Source: Pedobacter chitinilyticus (GTDB lineage: Bacteria > Bacteroidota > Bacteroidia > Sphingobacteriales > Sphingobacteriaceae). Taken from it: a stretch of DNA of 64,000 bases. A program made the position numbers and the translations under genes. Positions 54,561 through 63,629 of this stretch are shown piece after piece; position 1 is the stretch's first letter; the number at the start of each line of letters is the position of its first letter. Below the pieces are notes generated by a model that was given only the letters and a program-made list of their open reading frames with translations, did no database searches and was not told the origin of the DNA. Where the stretch lies: the NCBI RefSeq assembly GCF_003313385.1, contig NZ_QMHN01000008.1, positions 142,881 through 206,880 on the forward strand, read 5' to 3'.

Positions 54561-55739
54561 ATGAAAGAAGTAGTTATCGTATCAGCGGTTAGAACTCCTA
54601 TTGGTAGTTTTGGCGGCTCACTTTCAGGATTTTCGGCGACACAATTAGGTGGTTTTGCCATCAAAGGAGCCTTAGAAAGAATTGGTCTTCAACCAGCATT
54701 AGTGCAAGAAGTGTATATGGGCAATGTATTGTCGGCCAATTTAGGTCAGGCACCTGCTACACAGGCAGCAAAATATGCTGGCTTACCCGATTTACCTGCT
54801 ACCACCATCAACAAAGTTTGTGCATCAGGCACTAAAGCCATTATGCTAGCCGCACAAAGCATTGCATTGGGACAAAACGACATTGTAGTTGCTGGCGGAA
54901 TGGAAAGCATGAGCAACGTTCCCTACTACTTGGACAAAGCCAGAAACGGCTACCGCTTAGGGCACGGACAAATTACCGACGGCTTGGTAAAAGACGGTCT
55001 TTGGGATGTGTACAACGATTATCACATGGGTTCGGCAGCGGAACTTTGTGCCGAAACTTGCAACATCAGCCGCGAAGACCAAGACAACTTTGCCATCCAG
55101 TCTTACAAAAGAGCGCAACAAGCGCAAAGCGATGGAAAGTTTAAAGACGAAATTGTCGCGGTAGAAATCAAAGACAGAAAAGGTGAAATCACTTTGTTTG
55201 CCAATGATGAAGAACCAGCTGCAGTAAAATTCGACAAAATCCCTGCGCTAAAACCTGTTTTCAAAAAAGACGGAACCGTAACTGCAGCAAATGCCTCTAC
55301 TTTAAATGACGGTGCGGCTGCCTTGGTTTTAATGAGTGCTGAAAAAGCAAAAGAATTAGGACTTACTCCATTAGCAAGAATATTGGCTTACGCCGATGCC
55401 CAACAAGCTCCAGAATGGTTCACTACTGCACCGTCTAAGGCAATTCCATTGGCGCTACAAAGAGCGAATATCACCAAAGAGCAAGTAGATTATTTCGAAA
55501 TCAACGAAGCTTTCTCAGTGGTATCTTTAGCCAACAACCAAGCTTTAGACCTTAATGGCGAAAAAGTAAACGTGAATGGTGGTGCTGTAGCCATTGGTCA
55601 CCCTCTTGGTGCTTCAGGTGCCAGAATAGTGGTGACGCTATTATCGGTATTATCTCAAAATAATGGAAAGATAGGCGTTGCTGGAATTTGTAACGGTGGA
55701 GGTGGCGCTAGCGCAATAGTTATAGAAAATCTTCGTTAA
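54561..55739 (+). CDS. Acetyl-CoA acetyltransferase (thiolase)
   Basis: A 392-residue biosynthetic-type thiolase that condenses two acetyl-CoA to acetoacetyl-CoA, or the reverse. All active-site elements are present: nucleophile Cys87 in NKVCASGTKA, NEAFS near 310, His347 in GHPLGASG and Cys377 in CNGGGGAS. Length and motif spacing are standard. It is followed 10 bases later by a secreted unknown, perhaps in the same transcript. Confidence 0.96.
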   Translation: MKEVVIVSAVRTPIGSFGGSLSGFSATQLGGFAIKGALERIGLQPALVQEVYMGNVLSANLGQAPATQAAKYAGLPDLPATTINKVCASGTKAIMLAAQSIALGQNDIVVAGGMESMSNVPYYLDKARNGYRLGHGQITDGLVKDGLWDVYNDYHMGSAAELCAETCNISREDQDNFAIQSYKRAQQAQSDGKFKDEIVAVEIKDRKGEITLFANDEEPAAVKFDKIPALKPVFKKDGTVTAANASTLNDGAAALVLMSAEKAKELGLTPLARILAYADAQQAPEWFTTAPSKAIPLALQRANITKEQVDYFEINEAFSVVSLANNQALDLNGEKVNVNGGAVAIGHPLGASGARIVVTLLSVLSQNNGKIGVAGICNGGGGASAIVIENLR

Positions 55740-55749
55740 CAAGATTTAA

Positions 55750-56679
55750 ATGCAAAGCAGTTTTTTGAAGACATTTTTTTCACTTTTAGTAGTGTGCTTG
55801 ATGGCAGGGAACTTAAAAGCCCAACAATCCATAGCACCTACTACACTGCCCCAATTGTTAAAAATCCAAGACACCCTTTCGGCTTATAGTGATTCGACAG
55901 TAAGTGTTAAAGATGATGTAGAACGGGCAGCCTACAACACCATGTTTGTTAAAAAACTCATCAGCGCTTTAAAAACCCCTCACTCCTTTCAATTCAATTT
56001 CGATTCCCTTGCTAACGTAACGGTGCTCAGTGCCCCTAACCAATCGTTCAGGATTTTCACTTGGTCGGTTCCACTTACCGATGGTGGCTATAAATTTTAT
56101 GGTACCATCCAGTTAGCCACCAAAGATGGTTCTTTAAAACTGATCCCCTTGAATGATGCCACGGAAACTTTTACTGACGACAACATCATTACCAACCAAA
56201 AAAAATGGTATGGTGCCCGTTATTATGAAATCATTCCCGTAACCTATCCTGGTAAAAACCCTTATTATATTTTATTGGGATGGAAAGGCAACAACGATAA
56301 AACCAATAAAAAAGTCATCGAGATTTTATCTTTCGAAAAAGACCAAGCTATTTTTGGCAAGAATGTTTTTGAGCTAAGTAGAAAAGTACCCATTAAAAAC
56401 AGAATCGTTTTTGAATATGCCAAGAAAAACTCCATGACTTTGGCTTTTGACAAAAAAGTAAATATGATTGTTTTTGACCACTTGGCTCCTTTTGAAGCCA
56501 ATATGGAAGGTAACTTCGAATATTATGCTTCCGACTTAAGCTTTGACGGTTACGCCATTAGCTATCCAAGGTTATATTTGAAAGAGAATATAGAGGTGAG
56601 AAACGACGCTTCTAATTTAGACGAATTATACAGCACTCCACGTAAAGCGACAACACTTTTCCAAAAGGGCAAACATTAA
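55750..56679 (+). CDS. Secreted hypothetical protein
   Basis: A 309-residue protein with a signal peptide (KTFFSLLVVCLMAGNLKAQQ). The rest is a mixed alpha/beta soluble protein without recognisable catalytic motifs; segments such as WYGARYYEIIPVTYPGKNPYY and ILLGWKGNNDKTNKKVIEIL resemble conserved Bacteroidota periplasmic proteins of unknown function. It follows the thiolase gene after 10 bases and precedes the POT transporter by 80. Function unknown. Confidence 0.85.
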   Translation: MQSSFLKTFFSLLVVCLMAGNLKAQQSIAPTTLPQLLKIQDTLSAYSDSTVSVKDDVERAAYNTMFVKKLISALKTPHSFQFNFDSLANVTVLSAPNQSFRIFTWSVPLTDGGYKFYGTIQLATKDGSLKLIPLNDATETFTDDNIITNQKKWYGARYYEIIPVTYPGKNPYYILLGWKGNNDKTNKKVIEILSFEKDQAIFGKNVFELSRKVPIKNRIVFEYAKKNSMTLAFDKKVNMIVFDHLAPFEANMEGNFEYYASDLSFDGYAISYPRLYLKENIEVRNDASNLDELYSTPRKATTLFQKGKH

Positions 56680-56759
56680 TTTTTGCTGAAATGTAAATGT
56701 ATTCGCCTATATTGCACCAATTTTTTTTAAAAAACTAAGACTAACTTATTAAATAATCT

Positions 56760-58976
56760 ATGCAAACAAATACTGCAGAAAATCCAAACGATTTTTTTAA
56801 AAGCAAGGTATTAGGGCATCCTTCGGGGCTTTTTGTACTTTTCTTTACCGAAATGTGGGAGCGTTTCTCCTACTATGGAATGCGAGCCTTATTGGTTTTG
56901 TTTTTCAGTGCTTCTGTTTTAGATAGCGGCTGGGGATGGCCAAAAGAACATGCACTAGCCATTTTCGGAACCTATACTGCATTAGTTTACCTCTCTACCA
57001 TGCTTGGTGGCTATTTTGCCGATAAAGTAATTGGTATCCGCTGGGCCGTAGTGGTAGGTGCCCTATTAATGACCTTAGGACACGCCTGTATGGCATTAGA
57101 AACCTCGTTCTTTATTTACGCAGGTTTAGTTTTCTTGGTATTTGGTAGTGGTTTCTTCAAACCCAACATGACCTCCATTGTATCAGAAATGTACAAAGAC
57201 TTCCCTGAGAAAAAAGACGGCGCCTACACCATTTTCTATATGGGTGTAAACGCTGGAGCATTTTTCGGAATCATGCTTTGTGGCTATCTAGGTGAAAAAG
57301 TTGGCTGGAGCTGGGGATTTGGCGTAGCAGGTATTTTCATGCTATTTGGCCTATTGCAATTCTGGTTTGCACAAAATATTTTTGGAAACATAGGTCTAAA
57401 ACCTGTTAAAGCAACAGCTGAAGAAAAAGCAGCAGCGGCTTCAGTAGAACAAGAAGGCGGTAAATTGAATCCATTTACAAGCTTTCACATGGTATTAATT
57501 GTACTATGTGTTGGTTTAGGTTTGGCTTGGATTTTAAATGACCCTGTTAATAAAATCTCGGAAGGCACTACCAACCTATTCAGCTTCAGTTTATTTGGAG
57601 TTGACGGCAGTAACTTCATCATCTTAACGGCCTTGGTACTATTCTTAATCTTATTAGTATCCAGAATTAACAGATACGATAAAGTGCTTAAAGATAGAAT
57701 GATTGCCATTGTGTTTTTCGCTATCATTACCATGATTTTCTGGTCGATATTTGAACAAGCACCAGGATCGTTAACCTTGTTTGCAAAAGATTATACCCAA
57801 CGCATTTTAGAAGGAACTTCGGGTACTATTTTTAAAATCGTTAACTCCTTAATCACCATTGGTCCTTTGGCCATCATTACTTGGGTACTTTTTAAATTGT
57901 TCGGACAAACCTTCACTAAATACAAATTATCCAACTTGATTTTAGGTTTCAGTTTCTTGATCATCTGGGGAATTGCCATCTGGATGGTAACCAACGAATA
58001 CAAGTCTACTTCATACAATGTTCAATACAAAAACCTTAGTGGTTTAGTAAACAACGACAAAGTAGTTTCATCTGAATCTTATAAGGATAACCAAGAGATT
58101 GCCATTTTAGATATTGAGCGGACTTCATTCTATAAAGCTGACGAGAAAACTACGGTTGAAAACAATGCCTTAGTAGATAAAGACAAAAACTACCTTGGTG
58201 ATGTATTTAACGGTAAAATCAGCAACATTGTTGACCGCGAAAAACCAGGAGCATTTGGCACGGTAGTGAGTTATGCTGAAATTGAGTTCACCAATGCCGC
58301 AGGACAAACGCTTAAAAGAGAAATCAAATTAGCCAAAGGCGAAAAAGAGTCGTTAAAAGTAGGTGACACCAAAGAAATATTGATTAACCACAACATCAAA
58401 TACGACGCTGACCAAACCTCTCCTATCAAAGCAACCATTACTTCAAAAGTTGCTGCTACAGAGGTAAATGCAAGTTGGTTCAATATCTTAAACTCGCTTT
58501 TCATTATCACACTGGCCCCATTGTTTTCTAAATGGTGGAGCAGTAAGCGCAACCCATCAGCAAATAACAAATATGCCATTGGTATGTTGTTCTTAGCTAT
58601 CGGAATGGCATTTGTAGCCTTTGGAGCAGCGTCTATCCCTGCTGGAGCTAAATCAGCTTCCGTAAGCATGGTTTGGTTGGTATTTGTTTATTTATTCCAT
58701 ACCATGGCTGAGCTTTGCGTATCACCAGTAGCACTTTCTTATGTAAGTAAGCTGGTGCCAGGCCGTATGATTGCCATCATGTTTGGCGTTTGGTATTTGG
58801 CAGTAGCTATTGGTAACAAGTTAGCAGGTATATTTGGTGAAGTTTCAGAAAGCATAGCAGGAGAAAAAGGCTATAGCTATTTCTTCTGGACACTTACTGG
58901 TGTTTCATTAGCAGCATCTTTATTGGCCTTTGCCTTAGGTCCAATTGTTAAAAAACTGATGCACGGTGTAAAATAA
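56760..58976 (+). CDS. POT-family peptide transporter with large soluble insertion
   Basis: A 738-residue proton-coupled oligopeptide transporter (MFS). The helix-1 signature EMWERFSYYGMRALLVLFF and helix-7 EQAPGSLTLFAKDY (near residue 331) are clear. The family usually has about 500 residues. Here about 240 extra residues lie between helix 7 and the WFNILNSLFIIT helix (near 570): two additional helices (about 355-408) and a soluble domain of about 155 residues (410-568) rich in charged beta segments. Frame and both halves are intact. The insertion probably forms a periplasmic or cytoplasmic domain. A terminator follows. Confidence 0.93.
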   Translation: MQTNTAENPNDFFKSKVLGHPSGLFVLFFTEMWERFSYYGMRALLVLFFSASVLDSGWGWPKEHALAIFGTYTALVYLSTMLGGYFADKVIGIRWAVVVGALLMTLGHACMALETSFFIYAGLVFLVFGSGFFKPNMTSIVSEMYKDFPEKKDGAYTIFYMGVNAGAFFGIMLCGYLGEKVGWSWGFGVAGIFMLFGLLQFWFAQNIFGNIGLKPVKATAEEKAAAASVEQEGGKLNPFTSFHMVLIVLCVGLGLAWILNDPVNKISEGTTNLFSFSLFGVDGSNFIILTALVLFLILLVSRINRYDKVLKDRMIAIVFFAIITMIFWSIFEQAPGSLTLFAKDYTQRILEGTSGTIFKIVNSLITIGPLAIITWVLFKLFGQTFTKYKLSNLILGFSFLIIWGIAIWMVTNEYKSTSYNVQYKNLSGLVNNDKVVSSESYKDNQEIAILDIERTSFYKADEKTTVENNALVDKDKNYLGDVFNGKISNIVDREKPGAFGTVVSYAEIEFTNAAGQTLKREIKLAKGEKESLKVGDTKEILINHNIKYDADQTSPIKATITSKVAATEVNASWFNILNSLFIITLAPLFSKWWSSKRNPSANNKYAIGMLFLAIGMAFVAFGAASIPAGAKSASVSMVWLVFVYLFHTMAELCVSPVALSYVSKLVPGRMIAIMFGVWYLAVAIGNKLAGIFGEVSESIAGEKGYSYFFWTLTGVSLAASLLAFALGPIVKKLMHGVK

Positions 58977-59002
58977 GCATCGCATCATCACACATAAACA
59001 AG

Positions 59003-59029
59003 AAAGGCTCCCATATTGGGAGCCTTTTT
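59003..59029. terminator. Bidirectional terminator
   Basis: The stem AAAGGCTCCCA (59003-59013) pairs with TGGGAGCCTTT (59017-59027), with a 3-base loop, A run before and T run after. It lies between the convergent POT transporter and peroxiredoxin genes. Confidence 0.92.
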
Positions 59030-59050
59030 GGTTTAATGCAAACGACTGTG

Positions 59051-59686
59051 CTATTTATTAGGTTGAGGCGTGGTCCTTAAGTAGGGTTTAATCACCTTGT
59101 GTCCTTTAGGGAACTTTGCAGGAATATCTTCTGTCTTGATACTGTTTACTACAATTACATCTTCTCCGTCCTTCCAGTCAGCAGGTGTAGCTACGCTATA
59201 GTTTGCCGTAAGCTGTAGCGAATCAATTACCCTCAACACCTCGTTAAAGTTTCTACCCGTCGAAGCAGGATAAGTGATGATGAGCTTTACCTTTTTATCA
59301 GGTCCTATCACAAAAAGTGAACGTACCGTCAAAGTCTCCGAAGCATTCGGATGGATCATATCATAAAGGTTCGCTACCGTCTTGTCCGAGTCGGCAATAA
59401 TGGGAAAATCTACTGTTGTATTTTGAGTTTCATTAATATCCTTAATCCATCCCAAATGCGAATCTACAGGATCAACACTTAAGGCTAAAACTTTGACATT
59501 TCTTTGATCGAATTCCCCCTTCAAAGCAGCCGTTCGACCCAACTCTGTAGTGCAAACAGGCGTATAATCTGCAGGGTGTGAAAACAAAACTCCCCAGCTG
59601 TCGCCAAGGTATTCATAAAAGTCTATCTCACCTATAGATGTTGTAGCCTTAAAATTCGGAGCGATATCGCCTATTCTTATACTCAT
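59051..59686 (-). CDS. 1-Cys peroxiredoxin (Prx6 family)
   Basis: A 211-residue peroxidase reducing H2O2 and organic hydroperoxides. The peroxidatic Cys45 is in HPADYTPVCTTELG, where PVCTTE is the Prx6-type active site. The C-terminal domain has PATTGRN-like PASTGRNFNEVLRVIDSLQL. There is no second conserved Cys, consistent with the 1-Cys mechanism. It is a single gene ending at a bidirectional terminator. Confidence 0.95.
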   Translation of the reverse strand: MSIRIGDIAPNFKATTSIGEIDFYEYLGDSWGVLFSHPADYTPVCTTELGRTAALKGEFDQRNVKVLALSVDPVDSHLGWIKDINETQNTTVDFPIIADSDKTVANLYDMIHPNASETLTVRSLFVIGPDKKVKLIITYPASTGRNFNEVLRVIDSLQLTANYSVATPADWKDGEDVIVVNSIKTEDIPAKFPKGHKVIKPYLRTTPQPNK

Positions 59687-59740
59687 GGTATTATTTTTAA
59701 TTGAAAAATCGATTAATTATATTTTCAAGTTACGAAAAAA

Positions 59741-60664
59741 TCAAGAGAACAAATTAGCCTGTCCATTTAAGAAATTAATACGAGGCAGCTTACTTCCTAA
59801 TTTCTGATTGAACTTTTCGATGGTATAATCTGCAATAATCGGGGTATCACTTTCATCATGCTGGTGCAAAAAGAAATAGATTTCCTCCAGTCCCCTATCC
59901 AACCAATCTGCTAAACGCACTACCCAATCATCTACTCGTTTCTTATCTGAACTTTCCAAAAAGTGTCCACCATTACCCACAAAACGAACAAAAGCTTTAG
60001 GCGTGGGCAATTCCATGTGTACGCAATCTCGTCTGCCACTTGCATCAGTAATTGCTGCGCCTATTTTAAGATCCGCTAGCAACGAGAACAATGCTTTTCG
60101 ATCATCAGACTTGGCAAACCAATCCTCATGACGAACTTCCAAAAACAAATTTAAATCTCTTGGCAAAGCCTTTAAATATTGATGCATGGCATCGAAATTT
60201 TTAGGTCCAAAATTATCTCCCAATTGCAAAAAGCAAGGACCTAGTTTGTCACCAAACGCACTAATAGCTTTCAAATACAAATCTGTTTCAGCCTGCGCAT
60301 TGTTCAAACGCTTAATATGGGTAATCGCTCTGGAAAACTTGGGACAAAAAACAAAATCTGGACGTTGATCTGCCATTTCCTTCCACTTCACAATCTGTTC
60401 CTCCTTAGGAATGCCATAAAAAACCGCATTCAACTCGATAGAGTTAAAATGCTTTACGTATTCCCCTAAAAAGTCTTTCTCTTTAGTTTTAGCAGGGTAA
60501 ATTAAATTCACCCATTCCTTTCTCCCCCATTTAGCACAGCCCACAAAAAACTTCGGATCATCCACAGCCTTACCTTTTAAAGTCAGCTTAGTTTGCTCGC
60601 CATCGGGAGGCAAGGTAAAATCTACTTGTTTAATTTCACTGGGTTCAACTCTTCCAAATTCCAT
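59741..60664 (-). CDS. DUF72-family protein
   Basis: A 307-residue cytoplasmic protein of the DUF72 (YecE-like) TIM-barrel family. Recognised from GCAKWGRKEWVNLIYP, KDFLGEYVKHFNSIELNAVF, FVFCPKFSRAITHIKRL, FLEVRHEDWFAK and YFFLHQHDESDTP. The function of the family is unknown. It lies upstream of the peroxiredoxin by 54 bases in the same direction and may share its transcript. Confidence 0.9.
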   Translation of the reverse strand: MEFGRVEPSEIKQVDFTLPPDGEQTKLTLKGKAVDDPKFFVGCAKWGRKEWVNLIYPAKTKEKDFLGEYVKHFNSIELNAVFYGIPKEEQIVKWKEMADQRPDFVFCPKFSRAITHIKRLNNAQAETDLYLKAISAFGDKLGPCFLQLGDNFGPKNFDAMHQYLKALPRDLNLFLEVRHEDWFAKSDDRKALFSLLADLKIGAAITDASGRRDCVHMELPTPKAFVRFVGNGGHFLESSDKKRVDDWVVRLADWLDRGLEEIYFFLHQHDESDTPIIADYTIEKFNQKLGSKLPRINFLNGQANLFS

Positions 60665-60683
60665 AGCTAAATATAGTTAATTC

Positions 60684-60830
60684 GCCACAGATGCACAGAT
60701 ATTAAAAACTTATAACGAATAAAAAATCTGTATATCCATAACTATAATTGATTTGCCACAAATGCACAGATACTTAAACAACATTTAAAATCTCTAATAT
60801 TGAAATAAATAAAATCTGTGTATCTGTGGC
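60684..60830. repeat. Three copies of the GCCACAGATGCACAGAT element
   Basis: Two direct copies (60684-60700 and 60755-60771, one mismatch) and one inverted copy (60814-60830, ATCTGTGTATCTGTGGC). A degenerate inverted half is at about 60725-60740. The same element occurs as an inverted pair at 9277-9427, 51 kb away. The surrounding gap 60665-60938 contains nothing else I can identify. Confidence 0.85.
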
Positions 60831-60938
60831 TATCAAATAAACATATCCGTGCTTCCGGCTAACAAAAACTTCATTCCAAAGAAAAACCCCGAAAACAATC
60901 AAATGTTTCTGGGCTTCAACTATATTTAATTGTAAAAA

Positions 60939-62042
60939 CTAGTTGTTGTTATACACTTTAATCATGAATACATAATCCTGCATTTTCTGCACTTGTTTAT
61001 TACGTTTTAAGCCACGCAAGCTGCTTTTCTTACCATAAGAAACCTTTCTGCTTAACGAATCCTGTGGAACAGCATTTAAAGCTTCCATGATATATTTAGA
61101 TTTCACAGCAAAAGTTGCGCCGTCGGTTTTATTTTCCTTTCCGTTAATAATCCCTACCACGTTACCACTATTGTCTAACAAAGGGCCACCGCTATTACCC
61201 GGATTTACTGGAATAGCCACTTGATAAGCCAAAGTATCGCCGTTAATACCGTTTCGTGAACTTACATAACCATCGCCCAATACAATATCATCTTTAGGGA
61301 AACCCAAGGTAAATACCGATTCGCCAATACCAGAAGTACCACGTTTAATGGTATAAGGCAACGTAGGCAAACTTTCAAAGCGCTTATCACTAATTTTCAG
61401 AATAGCGATATCGTTTACAGGGTCGCTATAAAACGATTTCGCTTTATAAGAACCATTACTATTTTGTACATAAACCGAATCTGCGCCACGAACTACGTGA
61501 TAATTGGTTACAATATAGCCGTTGCCAGAGATAGCGAAGCCTGTCCCACCAAATCTTGCGTTGTTGTTATTATTATTACTATTATTGTTCGCTTCCCTGG
61601 TTTTAATATCGCGAATCAAGGTATTTTGAGTACTCCTAAGTCTGGCCATATCCTTGCTCATGGCCTCAAAAGTACCAGCTTGCTTATTGTTACTCTGTAT
61701 CGAGTACAACGAAACCATGGCCAATAAGATAAATGATGCCGCAATGGCCACTGCCGACCTGTTATTACGCCAAAGTTTTACTAATTTCGAAGGATGTGGT
61801 CTTAAATTTTCAGCCAAGGCCGCAACATCAATTTGTGAGTGTACAGCGTCCATCTGCTCTTTTAGCTTCACCACATGTGCATATTGTGCCATCGAATCTA
61901 AAAAAACCTTATGGGCCACTACCTTATGGTCAACCACGGGATCATTGCTTCGCAATTGTTCAAACGCCACGCGCTCCTCTGCCGTAAGTTTACCTTTTAG
62001 GTAATCCTCAATAATAGCTTCAAGTTCTATCTCGTTTCTCAT
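60939..62042 (-). CDS. Anti-sigma-like membrane protein fused to a trypsin-like protease
   Basis: The 367-residue protein has an N-terminal cytoplasmic part (1-90; IEDYLKGKLTAEERVAFEQL) like the zinc-finger-less anti-sigma domains of Bacteroidota, one membrane helix (about 94-114, SAVAIAASFILLAMVSLYSI), a coiled-coil stretch and a poly-Asn linker. A periplasmic trypsin-like domain follows (about 165-330). The catalytic triad is visible: His in TNYHVV, Asp in NDIAILK and Ser in GNSGGP. It starts 3 bases after the ECF sigma stop, so the two are a pair. A membrane protease that also controls the sigma factor is the natural inference. Confidence 0.85.
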   Translation of the reverse strand: MRNEIELEAIIEDYLKGKLTAEERVAFEQLRSNDPVVDHKVVAHKVFLDSMAQYAHVVKLKEQMDAVHSQIDVAALAENLRPHPSKLVKLWRNNRSAVAIAASFILLAMVSLYSIQSNNKQAGTFEAMSKDMARLRSTQNTLIRDIKTREANNNSNNNNNNARFGGTGFAISGNGYIVTNYHVVRGADSVYVQNSNGSYKAKSFYSDPVNDIAILKISDKRFESLPTLPYTIKRGTSGIGESVFTLGFPKDDIVLGDGYVSSRNGINGDTLAYQVAIPVNPGNSGGPLLDNSGNVVGIINGKENKTDGATFAVKSKYIMEALNAVPQDSLSRKVSYGKKSSLRGLKRNKQVQKMQDYVFMIKVYNNN

Positions 62043-62045
62043 TTC

Positions 62046-62612
62046 CTATGATTGAAAAAATAATTTCTTTAACCTTTGCAAACACTTGTATTTCTGTGTC
62101 TTTGCATTATCTGTATTCGTATATCCAAACTTCTCACAAATCTCCTGCATCGAATGGTTGTGGATATAAAAATCCTGGATGATGGTTTTACAAGGTTCGC
62201 CCAAACTATCCAGCGCTACCTTCATCTTATCAAACTGCATATCCTTTTCTTCATGCAGTTCTACGTTATCATCCACGGCCAACACATCCTCAAAATCGGC
62301 GATGTTATTGGTCTTTTTACTTTGCTGAGCAAGTTTTTTCAGCCAAATTCTTCTACTTACCGAGTAAATATAAGTCTTCAACTTGCTACTCAACTCAAAA
62401 TTCCCGCTACGTACCTTATTATAAAGTACTATGATGGCTTCTTGATAAACATCTTTAGCATCATCCTCGTTGCCGCTGTTATTTAAAATAAACTGCAACA
62501 CCATCGGAAAATACGCCAAATACAACTTATTTAAAGCCTCTACCGAGTTATTGAGTATCCCTAGTACAACTTCTCTATCTGTTGGTATATCACTGCTAAA
62601 CTTTATACTCAC
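62046..62612 (-). CDS. ECF sigma-70 factor
   Basis: A 188-residue sigma factor. The start is GTG at 62612, directly preceded in frame by TAA TAG, so no longer start is possible. Region 2 covers about 25-95 (LNKLYLAYFPMVLQFILNNS and DAKDVYQEAIIVLYNKV), region 4 about 125-185 (LGEPCKTIIQDFYIHNHSMQ, then EICEKFGYTNTDNAKTQKYK). It is encoded with the protease/anti-sigma fusion and is probably released when the latter senses envelope stress. The upstream region has a TACCATTTG stretch that may be its -7 box. Confidence 0.92.
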   Translation of the reverse strand: MSIKFSSDIPTDREVVLGILNNSVEALNKLYLAYFPMVLQFILNNSGNEDDAKDVYQEAIIVLYNKVRSGNFELSSKLKTYIYSVSRRIWLKKLAQQSKKTNNIADFEDVLAVDDNVELHEEKDMQFDKMKVALDSLGEPCKTIIQDFYIHNHSMQEICEKFGYTNTDNAKTQKYKCLQRLKKLFFQS

Positions 62613-62961
62613 CTATTAATACAATTAAAATCAAATGGTAACCCAATAATAATCAAAAAAATCACAAGCCATCCCTAAACATGCCCGCCATTGTTTTTTA
62701 AAAAAGCATTTTTTGTACTACTATTTCAATACTGTCCCGCTTTCCACTTTATCCCGTATATTACGGGATTCCCGCTACAATCGGGTTTATAACATTCCCA
62801 CCTGTATAAAAAACACACATTTTAATACCAAAGTATCTGAATAGTAACCCTTAAAAACCGTTGAAAACTTTTTTTATTTTTTTTCAAAAACATAAGGTTA
62901 CCTTTTTACCTTTGCGGCATTAAAATGTAAAATTAATTAATTATTAAATCAGAAAATTAAA
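62613..62961. promoter_or_regulatory. Divergent promoter region with hairpin
   Basis: A 349-base gap between the sigma gene and the first small lipoprotein. It contains a hairpin ATCCCGTA/TACGGGAT (62751-62769), a CCCGCTACAATCGGG-type element next to it, and a TACCTTTG box at 62907-62914 that matches TAnnTTTG and serves as probable promoter for the lipoprotein (48 bases before its ATG). GGTAACC (62637-62643) and GGTTACC (62896-62902) motifs also occur. No gene is seen. Confidence 0.55.
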
Positions 62962-63165
62962 ATGAAAAATTTATTCAAATTCGGCTTTTTAGCTTTAGCA
63001 TTATCTTTAACTGTAGTTGCTTGTTCTTCAGAGAAAAAAGCTGAAGGTACTGACACTGCTGCTGTTGATACAACTGTAGTTGATACAACTGCTGCTGACA
63101 CAACTGTTAAAGTTGACACTGCTGTTAAAGCTGATACTACTAAAGCTGCTCCTGCTGCTCACTAG
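62962..63165 (+). CDS. Small Asp/Thr-rich lipoprotein, copy 1
   Basis: A 67-residue lipoprotein (signal ALALSLTVVAC, Cys21). The mature part starts SSEKKAEGTDT and then consists of DTTV/DTTA-like repeats ending KAAPAAH; it is disordered-looking and acidic, with no domain I recognise. The first 32 residues are identical in all three tandem copies. It has its own promoter-like box and terminator, so each copy is an independent short transcript. Compact size and terminators suggest abundant envelope lipoproteins; that is inference. Confidence 0.88.
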   Translation: MKNLFKFGFLALALSLTVVACSSEKKAEGTDTAAVDTTVVDTTAADTTVKVDTAVKADTTKAAPAAH

Positions 63166-63190
63166 TCGATAGTTGAAACAAAGTATAGAA

Positions 63191-63215
63191 AGCTCCGCAC
63201 CTGTGGGGCTTTTTT
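63191..63215 (+). terminator. Terminator of lipoprotein copy 1
   Basis: AGCTCCGCAC, CTGTGGGGCT, then six T. The stem has one wobble pair and an internal mismatch. An equivalent hairpin follows copy 2 at 63605. Confidence 0.75.
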
Positions 63216-63392
63216 AATACCCAAAAACGAGGGTAACCTTAAAAAGGCACACTTAAGAAACAATTTTATCTTACTGAAAAACAAAAAGTTAAATCAAATT
63301 TGAAATTTTATATTTTTTATCGGGTTACCTTTTAAAGATTAACGTATTAAACAGTAATTAATTAATTAAAAAAGTTTAAACTAAAAATTAAA

Positions 63393-63584
63393 ATGAAAAA
63401 CTTATTCAAATTCGGCTTTTTAGCATTAGCATTATCTCTAACTGTAGTAGCTTGTTCTTCAGAGAAAAAAGCTGAAGGTACTGACACTGTAGGTGCTGAC
63501 ACTACTGTAACTACTGATACTACTGTAACTGATACAGTTGTTAAAACTGACACTACTGTTGTTGATTCAACTGTAAAACACTAG
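63393..63584 (+). CDS. Small Asp/Thr-rich lipoprotein, copy 2
   Basis: A 63-residue paralogue of the preceding gene. Signal peptide, lipobox (VVAC, Cys21) and the first 32 residues match copy 1. The tail then has four DTTV-like repeats and ends VVDSTVKH, four residues shorter. The upstream box is TACCTTTT instead of TACCTTTG. A hairpin terminator follows the stop. Confidence 0.88.
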   Translation: MKNLFKFGFLALALSLTVVACSSEKKAEGTDTVGADTTVTTDTTVTDTVVKTDTTVVDSTVKH

Positions 63585-63604
63585 TCGATAGTTGAAAAAA
63601 TAGA

Positions 63605-63629
63605 AGCCTCGCACATGCGGGGCTTTTTT
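63605..63629 (+). terminator. Terminator of lipoprotein copy 2
   Basis: The stem AGCCTCGCA pairs with TGCGGGGCT (one wobble pair), with a 2-base spacer between the arms, followed by seven T. Confidence 0.85.
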
